This document shows, piece after piece, positions 30,469-38,317 of a DNA stretch of 64,000 nucleotides. The DNA lies in NCBI RefSeq assembly GCF_030580675.1, contig NZ_JAUQUB010000001.1, forward strand, positions 558,001 through 622,000, given 5' to 3'. Source of the stretch: Antiquaquibacter soli (GTDB lineage: Bacteria > Actinomycetota > Actinomycetes > Actinomycetales > Microbacteriaceae). How positions within the stretch are numbered: the stretch's first letter is position 1; each line of letters opens with the position of its first letter. Made by a program: the position numbers and the translations under genes. Below the pieces are notes generated by a model. It worked only from the letters and a program-made list of their open reading frames with translations. It did no database searches and was not told where the DNA came from.

Positions 30469-31461
30469 ATGGACCTCGACGCCTACTCCGCCGCCCACCG
30501 CGATGAGTGGGACAGGCTTGCCCGGCTCGGCTCGCAACGGCGCTTCTCCGGCGCGGAGGCGGATGAGCTCATCGAGTCGTACCAGTCGGGGGCCAGCCAG
30601 CTCTCCGCCATCCAGACCTCGGCCGGTCAGTCCGTCCCGGGCGATCGTCTCTCTCTCGCTCTGAGCCGTGCCCGCTTGCGCTTCACCGGGGCGTCGGCGA
30701 ACGTGCTGAGCCTGCTGCCGCGCTTCTTCGTCGCTCAGCTGCCGGCGGCCCTGTACCGAGTGCGCTGGCTGAGCGCGGTCGTTGCGGCCGCCTTCGTGCT
30801 CGTGGCGGTGCTGTTCGGCTGGTGGGCCGCATCGAACCCGGCGGTTCTGGCGACGATGGGCACGCAGGCCGAGTTCGAGCAGTACCGCGAGGACTTCGTG
30901 AACTACTACTCGGAGTTCTCTGGCGGGTCCTTCACGTCGGTCGTCTGGACCAACAACGCGTGGCTCGCGGCGCAGTGCATCGCGTTCGGCATCACCGGCC
31001 TGTACCCGGTCTACCTGCTCTTCTCGAACGCCCAAGGGCTCGGGATGGCCGCCGCCGCCCTCGACTCGGTCGACGCGCTCGACGTCTTCTTCCTCTACAT
31101 CGCCCCGCACGGCCAGCTCGAGCTCTACTCGCTCTTCGTGTCCGGCGCGGCAGGGTTGCGCGTGTTCTGGGCGTGGATCGCGCCCGGAGCGCGCACTCGG
31201 GCCCGGGCGCTTGCGGAGGAGGGTCGGGCGATGTTCACCATCGTGGTCGGCCTGATTCTCGCCCTGTTCGTCTCGGGGATCATCGAGGGCTTCGTGACCC
31301 GGCAGGACTGGCCGTGGGTGATCAAGATCGGCATCGGCACGGTCGCGCTCGGAGCGTTCCTCGCCTATCAGTGGGTGGTGGGCCGTCGCGCCTTCCGCGC
31401 GGGTCAGACCGGCGACCTGGACGAGTTCGAGGCGGGGGCGCGGCAGCTCGTCGCGGGTTAG
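30469..31461 (+). CDS. SpoIIM-like (stage II sporulation protein M family) membrane protein
   Basis: The 330-residue protein opens with DLDAYSAAHRDEWDRL, a helical soluble region of about 95 residues. Five or six membrane segments follow, including the region APHGQLELYSLFVSGAAGLR that is characteristic of SpoIIM/DUF95 proteins. I chose the ATG at 30469 because homologues start at M-D-L-D; an ATG at 30451 would collide with the divergent RDD start. Actinobacteria of this type do not form endospores; the protein is usually coded with RDD, MoxR and DUF58. The stop shares TTAG (31458-31461) with the convergent ArsR-type gene. Confidence 0.85.
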   Translation: MDLDAYSAAHRDEWDRLARLGSQRRFSGAEADELIESYQSGASQLSAIQTSAGQSVPGDRLSLALSRARLRFTGASANVLSLLPRFFVAQLPAALYRVRWLSAVVAAAFVLVAVLFGWWAASNPAVLATMGTQAEFEQYREDFVNYYSEFSGGSFTSVVWTNNAWLAAQCIAFGITGLYPVYLLFSNAQGLGMAAAALDSVDALDVFFLYIAPHGQLELYSLFVSGAAGLRVFWAWIAPGARTRARALAEEGRAMFTIVVGLILALFVSGIIEGFVTRQDWPWVIKIGIGTVALGAFLAYQWVVGRRAFRAGQTGDLDEFEAGARQLVAG

Positions 31462-31973
31462 CCCCGGTCCCGTCCGCGATCGCGGCGCGGCAGGTCGGGA
31501 TGCTCGGCGAAGAACAGGGAGATCGGGTCGCCGTCGGGGTCCGCGGGCCGCGACGCCCAGCGCTGGAAGACCGCCTCGAACTCCGCGAGCATCTCCGCCC
31601 GGTTCTCGGCGGTGAGCTTGAGGCCGAGCCGCGTCGCGCTGATGTCGTCGGGCGCGAGCCCCTCGATCTCCTGCAGGAAGGTCTCGAGCAGGATGGGGCC
31701 GACCCCGGGGACGGGGGTGCGCCACGACCGTCGCGTGGCCCGGTAGGGCACCTCTCGCGCTCCGCGGGCACCGCGTCGCGGCTCGGCAGCCTCGAGGAAG
31801 CCCGTCGCGACGAGGGAGCGGACGTGGTGCAGCATGCTGCCGGGGTTCAGGCCGAGTTCCTCGGCGAGCTCCTTGTTGGTGCGCGGCTCGTGCAGGCACA
31901 GGCGCAGGATGCGCATACGCAGTGGTGAGGCGAGCGCCCGGGCTCGGGCGCCGTCGTCGGGCGAGGCATCCAT
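31458..31973 (-). CDS. ArsR-type winged-helix transcriptional regulator
   Basis: The 171-residue protein has a winged helix at about 8-75, with ALASPLRMRILRLCLHEP, the recognition region TNKELAEELGLNPGSMLHHV, and a wing LVATGFLEAAEPRRGARG. A C-terminal region of about 90 residues follows that may dimerise or bind ligand. No cluster of metal-binding cysteines is visible, so a metal sensor role is unlikely. It is divergent from an MFS exporter, and an inverted repeat lies between them, so it probably controls that gene. Confidence 0.8.
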   Translation of the reverse strand: MDASPDDGARARALASPLRMRILRLCLHEPRTNKELAEELGLNPGSMLHHVRSLVATGFLEAAEPRRGARGAREVPYRATRRSWRTPVPGVGPILLETFLQEIEGLAPDDISATRLGLKLTAENRAEMLAEFEAVFQRWASRPADPDGDPISLFFAEHPDLPRRDRGRDRG

Positions 31974-31988
31974 GACCCTATCCTACTG

Positions 31989-32012
31989 AGTGATTGACGA
32001 AAGCCAATCGCT
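31989..32012. promoter_or_regulatory. Candidate operator between the ArsR-type and MFS genes
   Basis: Arms AGTGATTG (31989-31996) and CAATCGCT (32005-32012) are complementary except at one position and are separated by 8 bases. The site lies in the 47 bp gap between the divergent starts. This size and spacing suits a winged-helix dimer. Regulation by the neighbouring ArsR-type protein is inferred. Confidence 0.4.
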
Positions 32013-32020
32013 AGCGCAGG

Positions 32021-33283
32021 ATGGGGACCGTGACCCCCCTCGACCTCCCGCTTCGCCGCAACCGGAACTTCCTGTGGTTCTGGGGCGGCGAGGCGGTGAG
32101 CCAGCTCGGCGCCCAGTTCACCCTGCTCGCCATCCCCGTGCTCGCCGTGACCTTCCTCGGCGCGACCGAGTGGCAGGTGGGACTCCTCGGCGCAGCCCAG
32201 ACCGCGGCGTTCCTCCTCGTCGGACTCCCCGCCGGCGCGTGGCTCGACCGGATGCTCAAGCGCCGGGCCATGATCGCGGCCGACATCGTCCGCGCCGCCG
32301 CCTTGGCGACGCTGCCCGCGCTCTGGTTCGCGGGACATCTCGAGATGTGGCACCTCTACGTCGTCGGCATCGTCGTGGGCGTCGCTACCGTCTTCTTCGA
32401 CGTCGCCTACCAGAGCTACGTTCCGATCCTGCTGCCGTCGAGCCAGATCGGCTCCGGCAACTCCCGGCTGGAGACGACGTCGCAGATCGCCAGCATCGGC
32501 GGCCCCGGTCTTGCCGGGGCGCTCCTCACGATCGTGAGCGCGCCGGTGCTGCTCGTCGTCGACGCGATCTCCTACGTCGTCTCCGCCTTCGCCATCTGGA
32601 GAGTCCGGGACACCGAGACCACTCCGCCACGTCACGAGCGGCGACCGCTGGCGACCGAGATCGCCGAGGGCATCGCGTTCGTGTTCCGGCACCGACTTCT
32701 CCGTGCGATCGTCCTCACGACCGCGGCGACGAACTTCTTCGGCTTCTTCATCACGACCCTCGAGGCGCTCTATGTGCTCCGCGAGCTCGACCTCGGTCCG
32801 GCCTCGCTCGGCCTGATGTACTCCGTCGGCTCGGTCGGGGGACTGCTCGGTGCCGTCGCGACGCCGTGGTTCACGCGCCTCATCGGCGAGGGGACGGCGA
32901 TCACCGTGTCCGCGATCGGCTTCGGCATCGCCACCGCCGCCTACCCGCTCGCCTCCCTCGCCGGGGTTGCCGCGCTCCCCGTGCTGATCGGCGGGATGCT
33001 CCTGCAGTCGTTCTTCGTCCTGGTCTACAACATCACCCAGGTCACGATGCGCCAGCGGCTCTGCCCGCCCCGCCTGCTCGGCCGCATGAACGCCTCGATA
33101 CGCTTCGTCGTCTGGGGGGTCATGCCGCTCGGGAGCCTCGCCGGGGGCGCGCTCGGAACCGGGCTCGGAATCGTGCCGACGATGTGGATCGGCACTGTCG
33201 GCGGGCTTCTGGGGGCGGCCTTCGTGCTGTTCTCGCCGCTCACGGGGATGCGCGAGCTGCCTCGGGAGCAGGTGCGGGACTAA
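32021..33283 (+). CDS. MFS transporter (MFS_3/enterobactin-exporter type)
   Basis: The 420-residue protein has twelve hydrophobic segments. Its motif-A-like loop GLPAGAWLDRMLKRR lies near 66-80, between the second and third segments. The N-terminal LPLRRNRNFLWFWGGEAVSQLG and the helix LLPSSQIGSGNSRLETTSQ are typical of the MFS group with EntS-like or macrolide exporters. The substrate is unknown; a drug or metabolite exporter controlled by the divergent ArsR-type gene is the simplest reading. GTG at 32030 is an alternative start. The end shares CTAA (33280-33283) with the convergent PLP gene. Confidence 0.85.
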   Translation: MGTVTPLDLPLRRNRNFLWFWGGEAVSQLGAQFTLLAIPVLAVTFLGATEWQVGLLGAAQTAAFLLVGLPAGAWLDRMLKRRAMIAADIVRAAALATLPALWFAGHLEMWHLYVVGIVVGVATVFFDVAYQSYVPILLPSSQIGSGNSRLETTSQIASIGGPGLAGALLTIVSAPVLLVVDAISYVVSAFAIWRVRDTETTPPRHERRPLATEIAEGIAFVFRHRLLRAIVLTTAATNFFGFFITTLEALYVLRELDLGPASLGLMYSVGSVGGLLGAVATPWFTRLIGEGTAITVSAIGFGIATAAYPLASLAGVAALPVLIGGMLLQSFFVLVYNITQVTMRQRLCPPRLLGRMNASIRFVVWGVMPLGSLAGGALGTGLGIVPTMWIGTVGGLLGAAFVLFSPLTGMRELPREQVRD

Positions 33284-34428
33284 GCGGAGTCGGCGGAGCA
33301 GTCCGAGCAGCCCGACCGGTGCGCCGCAATCGACTCGAGTACCGCCCGCGCGACTTCCGGGGGCTCGTCGGGCGCAAGAAGCTGAGGGCTCAGAGCGATC
33401 CGGGCACCGGGCGCCGGGAGAACGGCCACGCGTGGGGATCGGTCCCAGAGCCGGCCGATGACGTCGTCGCGGCAGTCGCGCAATCCGCTCGGCACCCGCA
33501 CGAGCAGCCGCGGCACGAGCTGCCCGCAGTGCCCGGACGGATCCGCGTAGACGGCGAGGCGATGAGCGACGAATGCCGTCGACCATTCGTTGACGACGGC
33601 GAGCCTCTCGGCGTACTCGTCGTCTTCGTCCCGTTCGAGGAACTCCTCGACTGCGGCGAGAAGACCGAGGAGCTCTTCGCGGCCGATCTTCGCCGTACGT
33701 CCGACCCCGTGTTCGGTGCCGCTGTTGGTTCGGCATGCGGCGACCAGCTCTGCGGTGCCGACGACGAGCCCGCTGCTGGTGGGGCCGCCGATGCCCTTGC
33801 CCCCGCTGAAGACGGCGAGCGACGCTCCCAGCACGCGCGTGTAGTCGGTGAGTCGCGAGCGCGGCGGTACTTGATCGGCAGCGTCGACGACGACCGGGAT
33901 GCCCAGCTGCCGTGCCGCGTCGGCGAACAGGCGAAGCATCCCGTCCTCGTCCTCATGGGGGAACATCCCCGGGAACCAGACAAATGCCGCGTCGGCGCGG
34001 TCGAGTTCGCGGGGGTGCTCGACGACGCGCACGGCGCCGCCGCCCGCGGCGATGCTGTTGAGGTAGTCGTTGGGGTGCCAGGCGTCGGCCCCCGCGAGCT
34101 GGCCGCCGAGATGGCCGGACCAGACCGCGACGTCGGGTCGCTCGCTGCTGCGGGGGAGAGCTGCGGCCCGCTCTGGATCCGGTCCGGCGATCGTTGCGGC
34201 GACGGCGACCATGACTCCGGCGGCGCTGCCCGCGCTCACCCACGCTGACTCGTTGCCCGTCGCCTCGGCGAGGCGACGACCGACTTCGTCGTGGAGCGCC
34301 TCGATGTCGACGTATTCGGTCGACGCCCGGGCCATCGCCTCGAGAACCCTCCGGGAGAGCGTCGAGCCGCCGAGCCGCGATTGCGCAGCCCCCGCGTTGA
34401 TCACGCGGGGGAGGCCTAGGAGGCTCAC
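33280..34428 (-). CDS. SelA-fold PLP-dependent enzyme
   Basis: The 382-residue protein is related to the SelA / D-glucosaminate-6-phosphate ammonia-lyase branch of PLP enzymes. It shows RVINAGAAQSRLGGSTLS at the N-terminus, VDIEALHDEVGRRLAEATG, VVVDAADQVPP with the cofactor-binding Asp, and FSGGKGIGGPTSSGL, where the Lys is the expected PLP site. True SelA function is unlikely since no selB, selD or Sec tRNA is seen. A lyase or aldolase acting on an amino sugar acid or beta-hydroxy amino acid is the family-based guess. The GTG at 34428 overlaps the CGNR stop as GTGA. Confidence 0.75.
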   Translation of the reverse strand: MSLLGLPRVINAGAAQSRLGGSTLSRRVLEAMARASTEYVDIEALHDEVGRRLAEATGNESAWVSAGSAAGVMVAVAATIAGPDPERAAALPRSSERPDVAVWSGHLGGQLAGADAWHPNDYLNSIAAGGGAVRVVEHPRELDRADAAFVWFPGMFPHEDEDGMLRLFADAARQLGIPVVVDAADQVPPRSRLTDYTRVLGASLAVFSGGKGIGGPTSSGLVVGTAELVAACRTNSGTEHGVGRTAKIGREELLGLLAAVEEFLERDEDDEYAERLAVVNEWSTAFVAHRLAVYADPSGHCGQLVPRLLVRVPSGLRDCRDDVIGRLWDRSPRVAVLPAPGARIALSPQLLAPDEPPEVARAVLESIAAHRSGCSDCSADSA

Positions 34429-34991
34429 TGACCCGCCGTCACCCTCTGCCGCTCGCGATAGGCGGCGGCGTTGACGCGGTTGCCGCATCGGCCGCTGTCG
34501 CAGAACGTGCGCGAGCGGTTCTTCGAGTAGTCGACCATCACGCGGGAGCAGTCCGGAGCACGGCAGACGCGAAGCCGGTCGCCCTCGCCCGAGGTCAGCA
34601 TCACTGCGAGGGCCATCGCGCAGTCGGCCACGAGATGCTCCTCGAGAGTCGCGAACGGCGGGAAGTAGTGCAGGTGCAGGCCGAGACCGTCGTGATCGGA
34701 CAGCCGCGGCGTGATGCGCGCCGACGCCAGGAGTCGGTTGACGATGTCGGTGCGGGCCGACTCGTCGGGAGCAACGAAGACCGCCCGCAATTGGGAGCGA
34801 ACCAGGTGGATCGGCTCGAGGTCGCGCGCCGTCGGCTCCTCGACCTCCGTGATCACGCGGTCGAGCACGAAGCGGCGCAAGGCTTCCGCCGTCCCGAGCT
34901 CCTCGGAGTCCGCCGCGGGGGTGCCGGTGTTGATGAGCGCGGTGATGGTGCCGAGAACGTGCTCGAGATCGCGCCAGTCGTGACCGTTCAT
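34425..34991 (-). CDS. CGNR zinc-finger (ABATE domain) transcriptional regulator
   Basis: The 188-residue protein has an N-terminal ABATE-type helical domain and a C-terminal zinc finger with Cys143, Cys148, Cys164 and Cys169, the last in the signature CGNR (169-172), followed by VNAAAYRERQR. Such proteins are presumed stress- or ligand-responsive regulators. It is divergent from the substrate-binding lipoprotein gene and cotranscribed with the SelA-fold enzyme, so it is the probable local regulator of the catabolic operon. The ATG at 34991 has a leader of about 35 bases behind a good minus-strand promoter. Confidence 0.85.
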   Translation of the reverse strand: MNGHDWRDLEHVLGTITALINTGTPAADSEELGTAEALRRFVLDRVITEVEEPTARDLEPIHLVRSQLRAVFVAPDESARTDIVNRLLASARITPRLSDHDGLGLHLHYFPPFATLEEHLVADCAMALAVMLTSGEGDRLRVCRAPDCSRVMVDYSKNRSRTFCDSGRCGNRVNAAAYRERQRVTAGQ

Positions 34992-35032
34992 GTGTGTCCC
35001 GTCGTTGCGGCCACCTCCGGCCGGCTAGCAGC

Positions 35033-35061
35033 AACATACTCGCCGCGATAAGCAGCGTCAA
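35033..35061 (-). promoter_or_regulatory. Promoter of the CGNR-PLP gene pair
   Basis: Read on the minus strand, TTGACG (35061-35056) and TATGTT (35038-35033) are 17 bases apart, matching the vegetative consensus well. Transcription would begin near 35026, about 35 bases before the CGNR ATG. On the plus strand a TTGACA is seen at 35096-35101 facing the transporter genes, but no good -10 box follows it at the right distance. Confidence 0.55.
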
Positions 35062-35151
35062 ACAGTTTGGTTATTACTCCGTCACAGAGAAACGCTTGAC
35101 AGCGGCAGGAGCGGTGCGCTTTGCTGTCGACAACATAAGCACCAAAAGGGT

Positions 35152-35177
35152 CTTTGACCATCACTCAATGGTGAAAG
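35152..35177. promoter_or_regulatory. Candidate operator upstream of the transporter-catabolic operon
   Basis: CTTTGACCAT (35152-35161) and ATGGTGAAAG (35168-35177) form 10-base arms with one mismatch around a 6-base centre. It lies 54 bases before the substrate-binding protein ATG at 35232, inside the 240 bp divergent region, the only A/T-richer stretch nearby. An operator for the CGNR protein or another regulator, or an mRNA hairpin in the leader, would both fit. Confidence 0.45.
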
Positions 35178-35231
35178 AGGCACGCCCCGGACGGTTCTGT
35201 TCTGCATCACTGACCTGAAAGACGAGGATCG

Positions 35232-36539
35232 ATGAAAGCAACAGCCCTCCGCGTCGGGTTCGCCCTGACGCTTCCCGTAGCCCTGGTACTGGGCGGCTGT
35301 GCCGCCGGTGACGGCGGCTCCGAGGAGATCACGCTCACCGTTCAGACCGACTCCTACGCGCTGCCGGGCTTCCAGCTCGTGGCGGACCAGTTCGAGGCGG
35401 ACCACCCGGGCGTGACGGTCGAGTTCCAGGTGCTCACGCCGGATCAGCAGTCGACCACCAACCTGCAGACGCTCACCTCCGCCGACGCCCCCGACATCGC
35501 GAGCGCGCCCTTCAACACGACCGTCTTCACGGAGATGCTCGCGGCCGACCAGTTCGTGCCGCTCGACGACGTCTGGGAGGAAGCTGACCTCGAGGCGCGC
35601 TACGGCCAGTCGCTCGCTGACGCCATCCGCCCGGGTGGCCAGCAGGTCGGAGTCCTGTTCAGCAAAGTGCTCTATGGCATCGCCTGGTACAACAAGGCGA
35701 TGTTCGAGGAGGTCGGCATCGAAGTGCCCGAAGACCACCAGATCGGCACGATGGACAATCTCGCCGAAATGGTCGCAAAGCTCCGCGCCGGCGGCTACCA
35801 GCCTCTCTCCATCGGCGGCAGCTCCAACTACCACCTGACGTGGATCCTCGACAACCTCCTCGCGACCTCCGCGACGGCGGACGAGCTCACCAACTACGTG
35901 ACGAGCTTCGACCCGGACGTCGACGTGACGGCGTCCTACACCGACGCAGCCTTCACTGACGCCCTCGAGCGCATCAAGGAGATGTACGACTCCAACACCT
36001 TCCAGGACGGCGTTCTCGGCATGGACCAGGACGCGGGGCTCGCGCTCTTCGCCGCGGGGCAGGCCGGGATGATGATGGGGCACAACCAGACACCGGCCGG
36101 TGTCGCCAACAAGGAGTCCGATGTCGACATGGGCTTCCTCTTCCTGCCCCCGATCAACACGGATGTCACGCTCCCGAACTTCTACGCGGGCAACCTGCTC
36201 GAGATCCCGAAGAACGCCCAGCACCCGGACCTCGCCAAGGAATTCCTCGTGCTGCTCATGTCCGACGAGATGCAGATCGCGGCGATCGAAGCCACGGGCG
36301 GCGCGTTCCCTGGTGTCGCGGTCGACGAGAGCGCGATCGCCACGGCGCCGGACTCGGTGCGCGAGCTGCTGGAGTTCGAGTCCGAGTACGGCAACGTCGC
36401 GGGGTGGGCATCCCTTGTCCCCGCCAAGCTCGGCACGACCGACCCTCTCATCCAGAAGCTCCTGCTCGGCGAGACGACCGCCGAGGAGATCGGCGTCGAG
36501 CTCGACGCGCTGCTCGAGGAGATCCGCACCGATGGCTAG
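35232..36539 (+). CDS. ABC sugar-type substrate-binding lipoprotein
   Basis: The 435-residue protein has a lipoprotein signal peptide with the lipobox VLGGC, giving Cys23 as the lipidated residue. A family 1 solute-binding fold follows: ITLTVQTDSYALPGFQLVAD, FEADHPGVTVEFQVLTP and GKxx-like GGYQPLSIGGSSN. It would be anchored outside the membrane and hand a sugar or sugar-like compound to the two permeases coded next. The start has GACGAGGAT as ribosome site. It is the first gene of the long plus-strand operon. The ligand cannot be deduced. Confidence 0.9.
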   Translation: MKATALRVGFALTLPVALVLGGCAAGDGGSEEITLTVQTDSYALPGFQLVADQFEADHPGVTVEFQVLTPDQQSTTNLQTLTSADAPDIASAPFNTTVFTEMLAADQFVPLDDVWEEADLEARYGQSLADAIRPGGQQVGVLFSKVLYGIAWYNKAMFEEVGIEVPEDHQIGTMDNLAEMVAKLRAGGYQPLSIGGSSNYHLTWILDNLLATSATADELTNYVTSFDPDVDVTASYTDAAFTDALERIKEMYDSNTFQDGVLGMDQDAGLALFAAGQAGMMMGHNQTPAGVANKESDVDMGFLFLPPINTDVTLPNFYAGNLLEIPKNAQHPDLAKEFLVLLMSDEMQIAAIEATGGAFPGVAVDESAIATAPDSVRELLEFESEYGNVAGWASLVPAKLGTTDPLIQKLLLGETTAEEIGVELDALLEEIRTDG

Positions 36540-36572
36540 GTTCAGCTCAGGCCCCGCGGCGAACGGTCGGGC

Positions 36573-37481
36573 ATGACCGCAGTGTCGCGAACGGTGTCCG
36601 GGGGCGCGGGGATGCAGGTGCGGGTTCGCCTGGTCCTGCTCGCTGCGCTCCCGGCGCTGCTCCTCCTCCTCGTGGTGTTCGCCTACCCGATCGTGCAGAC
36701 CGTCCAGCTCTCCCTCTCGGAGTGGCGGGGCTTCGGGCCGATGGAGTGGACCGGACTCGACAACTACGCCGACGTCCTGTCGAGCGACGCCTTCTGGGAC
36801 GCCCTGCGCAACACCGTGGTGTTCGCGCTCGGTGCGACGATCTGCATTGTCGCCGCCGCGCTCCTGCTCGCGGTGGCGGCGACCCGGGGTCAGCGCTTCG
36901 ACCCGGCGTTCCGGGCGATCTGGTTCCTCCCCGCGATCGTGCCCGGCACGGCCGCGGCGGTCTTCTGGTCGATCTCGGTGCAGCCCCAGTCGGGGGTGGT
37001 CAATGCGGTGCTCGGCTTCCTGGGTCTCGGCAACGGTCACGCCTGGCTCGCGTCCCCTGAGACGGCTCTGTGGGTGATCGTGGGTGTCGCGGCGTGGACG
37101 AGCACGGCCTTCCCCTTCCTCCTCCTCGCGGGCGCGATCGACCGCGTCCCCGCGGAGGTCTACGAGGCCGCGCGAATCGATGGTGCCGGCGACGCCCAGC
37201 AGTTCTGGTACTTCACGATCCCGCTCATCCGCCCCGTGCTGACCATGGTGGTGGCCCTCCAGTTGATCTGGAACTTCAATGCCTTCACCCTCGTCTGGGC
37301 GATGACGAAGGGCGGCCCGGCGGGATCGACCACGATCCTGCCTGTGCTCCTCTACCAGGAGGGGTTCAAGAACGGCGACTTCGGCACGGCTGCGGCGATG
37401 GGTGTCATCTCAAGCGCTCTGCTGATCGCGCTCGGCGCTGTGACGCTTCGCGGGTCTGCCTCCCGGGCGGCCGGAGAATGA
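36573..37481 (+). CDS. ABC sugar transporter permease (MalF/UgpA type)
   Basis: The 302-residue protein has six membrane segments, the first near 22-42. It has the cytoplasmic EAA loop VYEAARIDGAGDAQQFWYFT (about 199-218) that docks on the ATPase. TMD topology and QLSLSEWRGFGP after the first helix match carbohydrate uptake transporter-1 permeases. It starts 33 bases after the binding-protein stop; an in-frame ATG at codon 14 is an alternative. It forms the heterodimeric channel with the next gene's product. Confidence 0.9.
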   Translation: MTAVSRTVSGGAGMQVRVRLVLLAALPALLLLLVVFAYPIVQTVQLSLSEWRGFGPMEWTGLDNYADVLSSDAFWDALRNTVVFALGATICIVAAALLLAVAATRGQRFDPAFRAIWFLPAIVPGTAAAVFWSISVQPQSGVVNAVLGFLGLGNGHAWLASPETALWVIVGVAAWTSTAFPFLLLAGAIDRVPAEVYEAARIDGAGDAQQFWYFTIPLIRPVLTMVVALQLIWNFNAFTLVWAMTKGGPAGSTTILPVLLYQEGFKNGDFGTAAAMGVISSALLIALGAVTLRGSASRAAGE

Positions 37482-38317
37482 GCGCCGCGCGCGTGTCGAA
37501 CGGTGCCTGGACGGCGCTCAAGCTCGGCATCACGGCGCTCGTGATCCTGCCGTTCGTCTTCATCCTCCTGCTCTCGTTCCGTTCGATGGCGGACATCTAC
37601 CGCAACCCGCTCGGGTTCACCGGCAACTGGGTCCCCGGGAACTTCGTCCGGGCCTGGAACGGCCCGCCCGGAGGTACCGGATTCTCGAACTACTTCGTCA
37701 ACTCGGTGCTCGTCGTGCTCGTGGCGGTCGTGATCGCCGCGCTGTTCGGCGCGCTTGCCGCCTACTTCGTGTCGCTGCTGCCGGCCCGGTGGCGCTCCCG
37801 GGTGCTCATGATCCCGCTCATCGCAACGATCGTCCCGACCATCGCGCTGCTCATCCCCTTCTTCCAAATGTTCAGTGCGTGGGGGCTGATGAACAGTCCC
37901 GTCGCAGTCGGGGTCCTGTACGCCGGGCTGTGCCTGCCGATGACCGTGCTCATCCTGCACGCATTCTTCGTCGACTTCCCCGGTGAGTTGCGCGAGGCCG
38001 CCGCCCTCGACGGACTCGGTCACGTGCGCACGTTCTTCACGATCGTCGTGCCGCTCTCGAAGCCGTCACTGCTCGCGGTCTCCCTGCTCAACCTGATCTG
38101 GGTCTGGGGAGAGACGCAGGTGGCCATCGTGCTGCTGCAGAAGGCCACGAGTCAGACGATCCCCGTCGGTGTTCTCACATTCCAATCGAGTTTCATGAGC
38201 GACCTCGGTCCGATCTTCGCCGGACTGAGCCTCGCGACCGTGCCGGTGCTCATCGTCTACTTCGTCTTCAACAAGACGATCAGTCGAGGGGTCTCGATGG
38301 GAGGCACGTTCCGATGA
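37478..38317 (+). CDS. ABC sugar transporter permease (MalG/UgpE type)
   Basis: The 279-residue protein has six membrane segments and the EAA loop LREAAALDGLGHVRTFFTI near 190-208, with VPLSKPSL after it, as in MalG-type permeases. The ATG at 37478 overlaps the previous stop as ATGA. No ATP-binding subunit is coded in the operon or elsewhere in the window. In actinobacteria a shared MsmK-type ATPase commonly energises several such importers, so that is the likely partner here. Confidence 0.9.
   Translation: MSAARVSNGAWTALKLGITALVILPFVFILLLSFRSMADIYRNPLGFTGNWVPGNFVRAWNGPPGGTGFSNYFVNSVLVVLVAVVIAALFGALAAYFVSLLPARWRSRVLMIPLIATIVPTIALLIPFFQMFSAWGLMNSPVAVGVLYAGLCLPMTVLILHAFFVDFPGELREAAALDGLGHVRTFFTIVVPLSKPSLLAVSLLNLIWVWGETQVAIVLLQKATSQTIPVGVLTFQSSFMSDLGPIFAGLSLATVPVLIVYFVFNKTISRGVSMGGTFR

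Noticed and set aside
33280-34428. Selenocysteine synthase (selA)
   Set aside because: Only the fold matches; no selB, selD or selenocysteine tRNA was seen, and the gene lies in a catabolic block.
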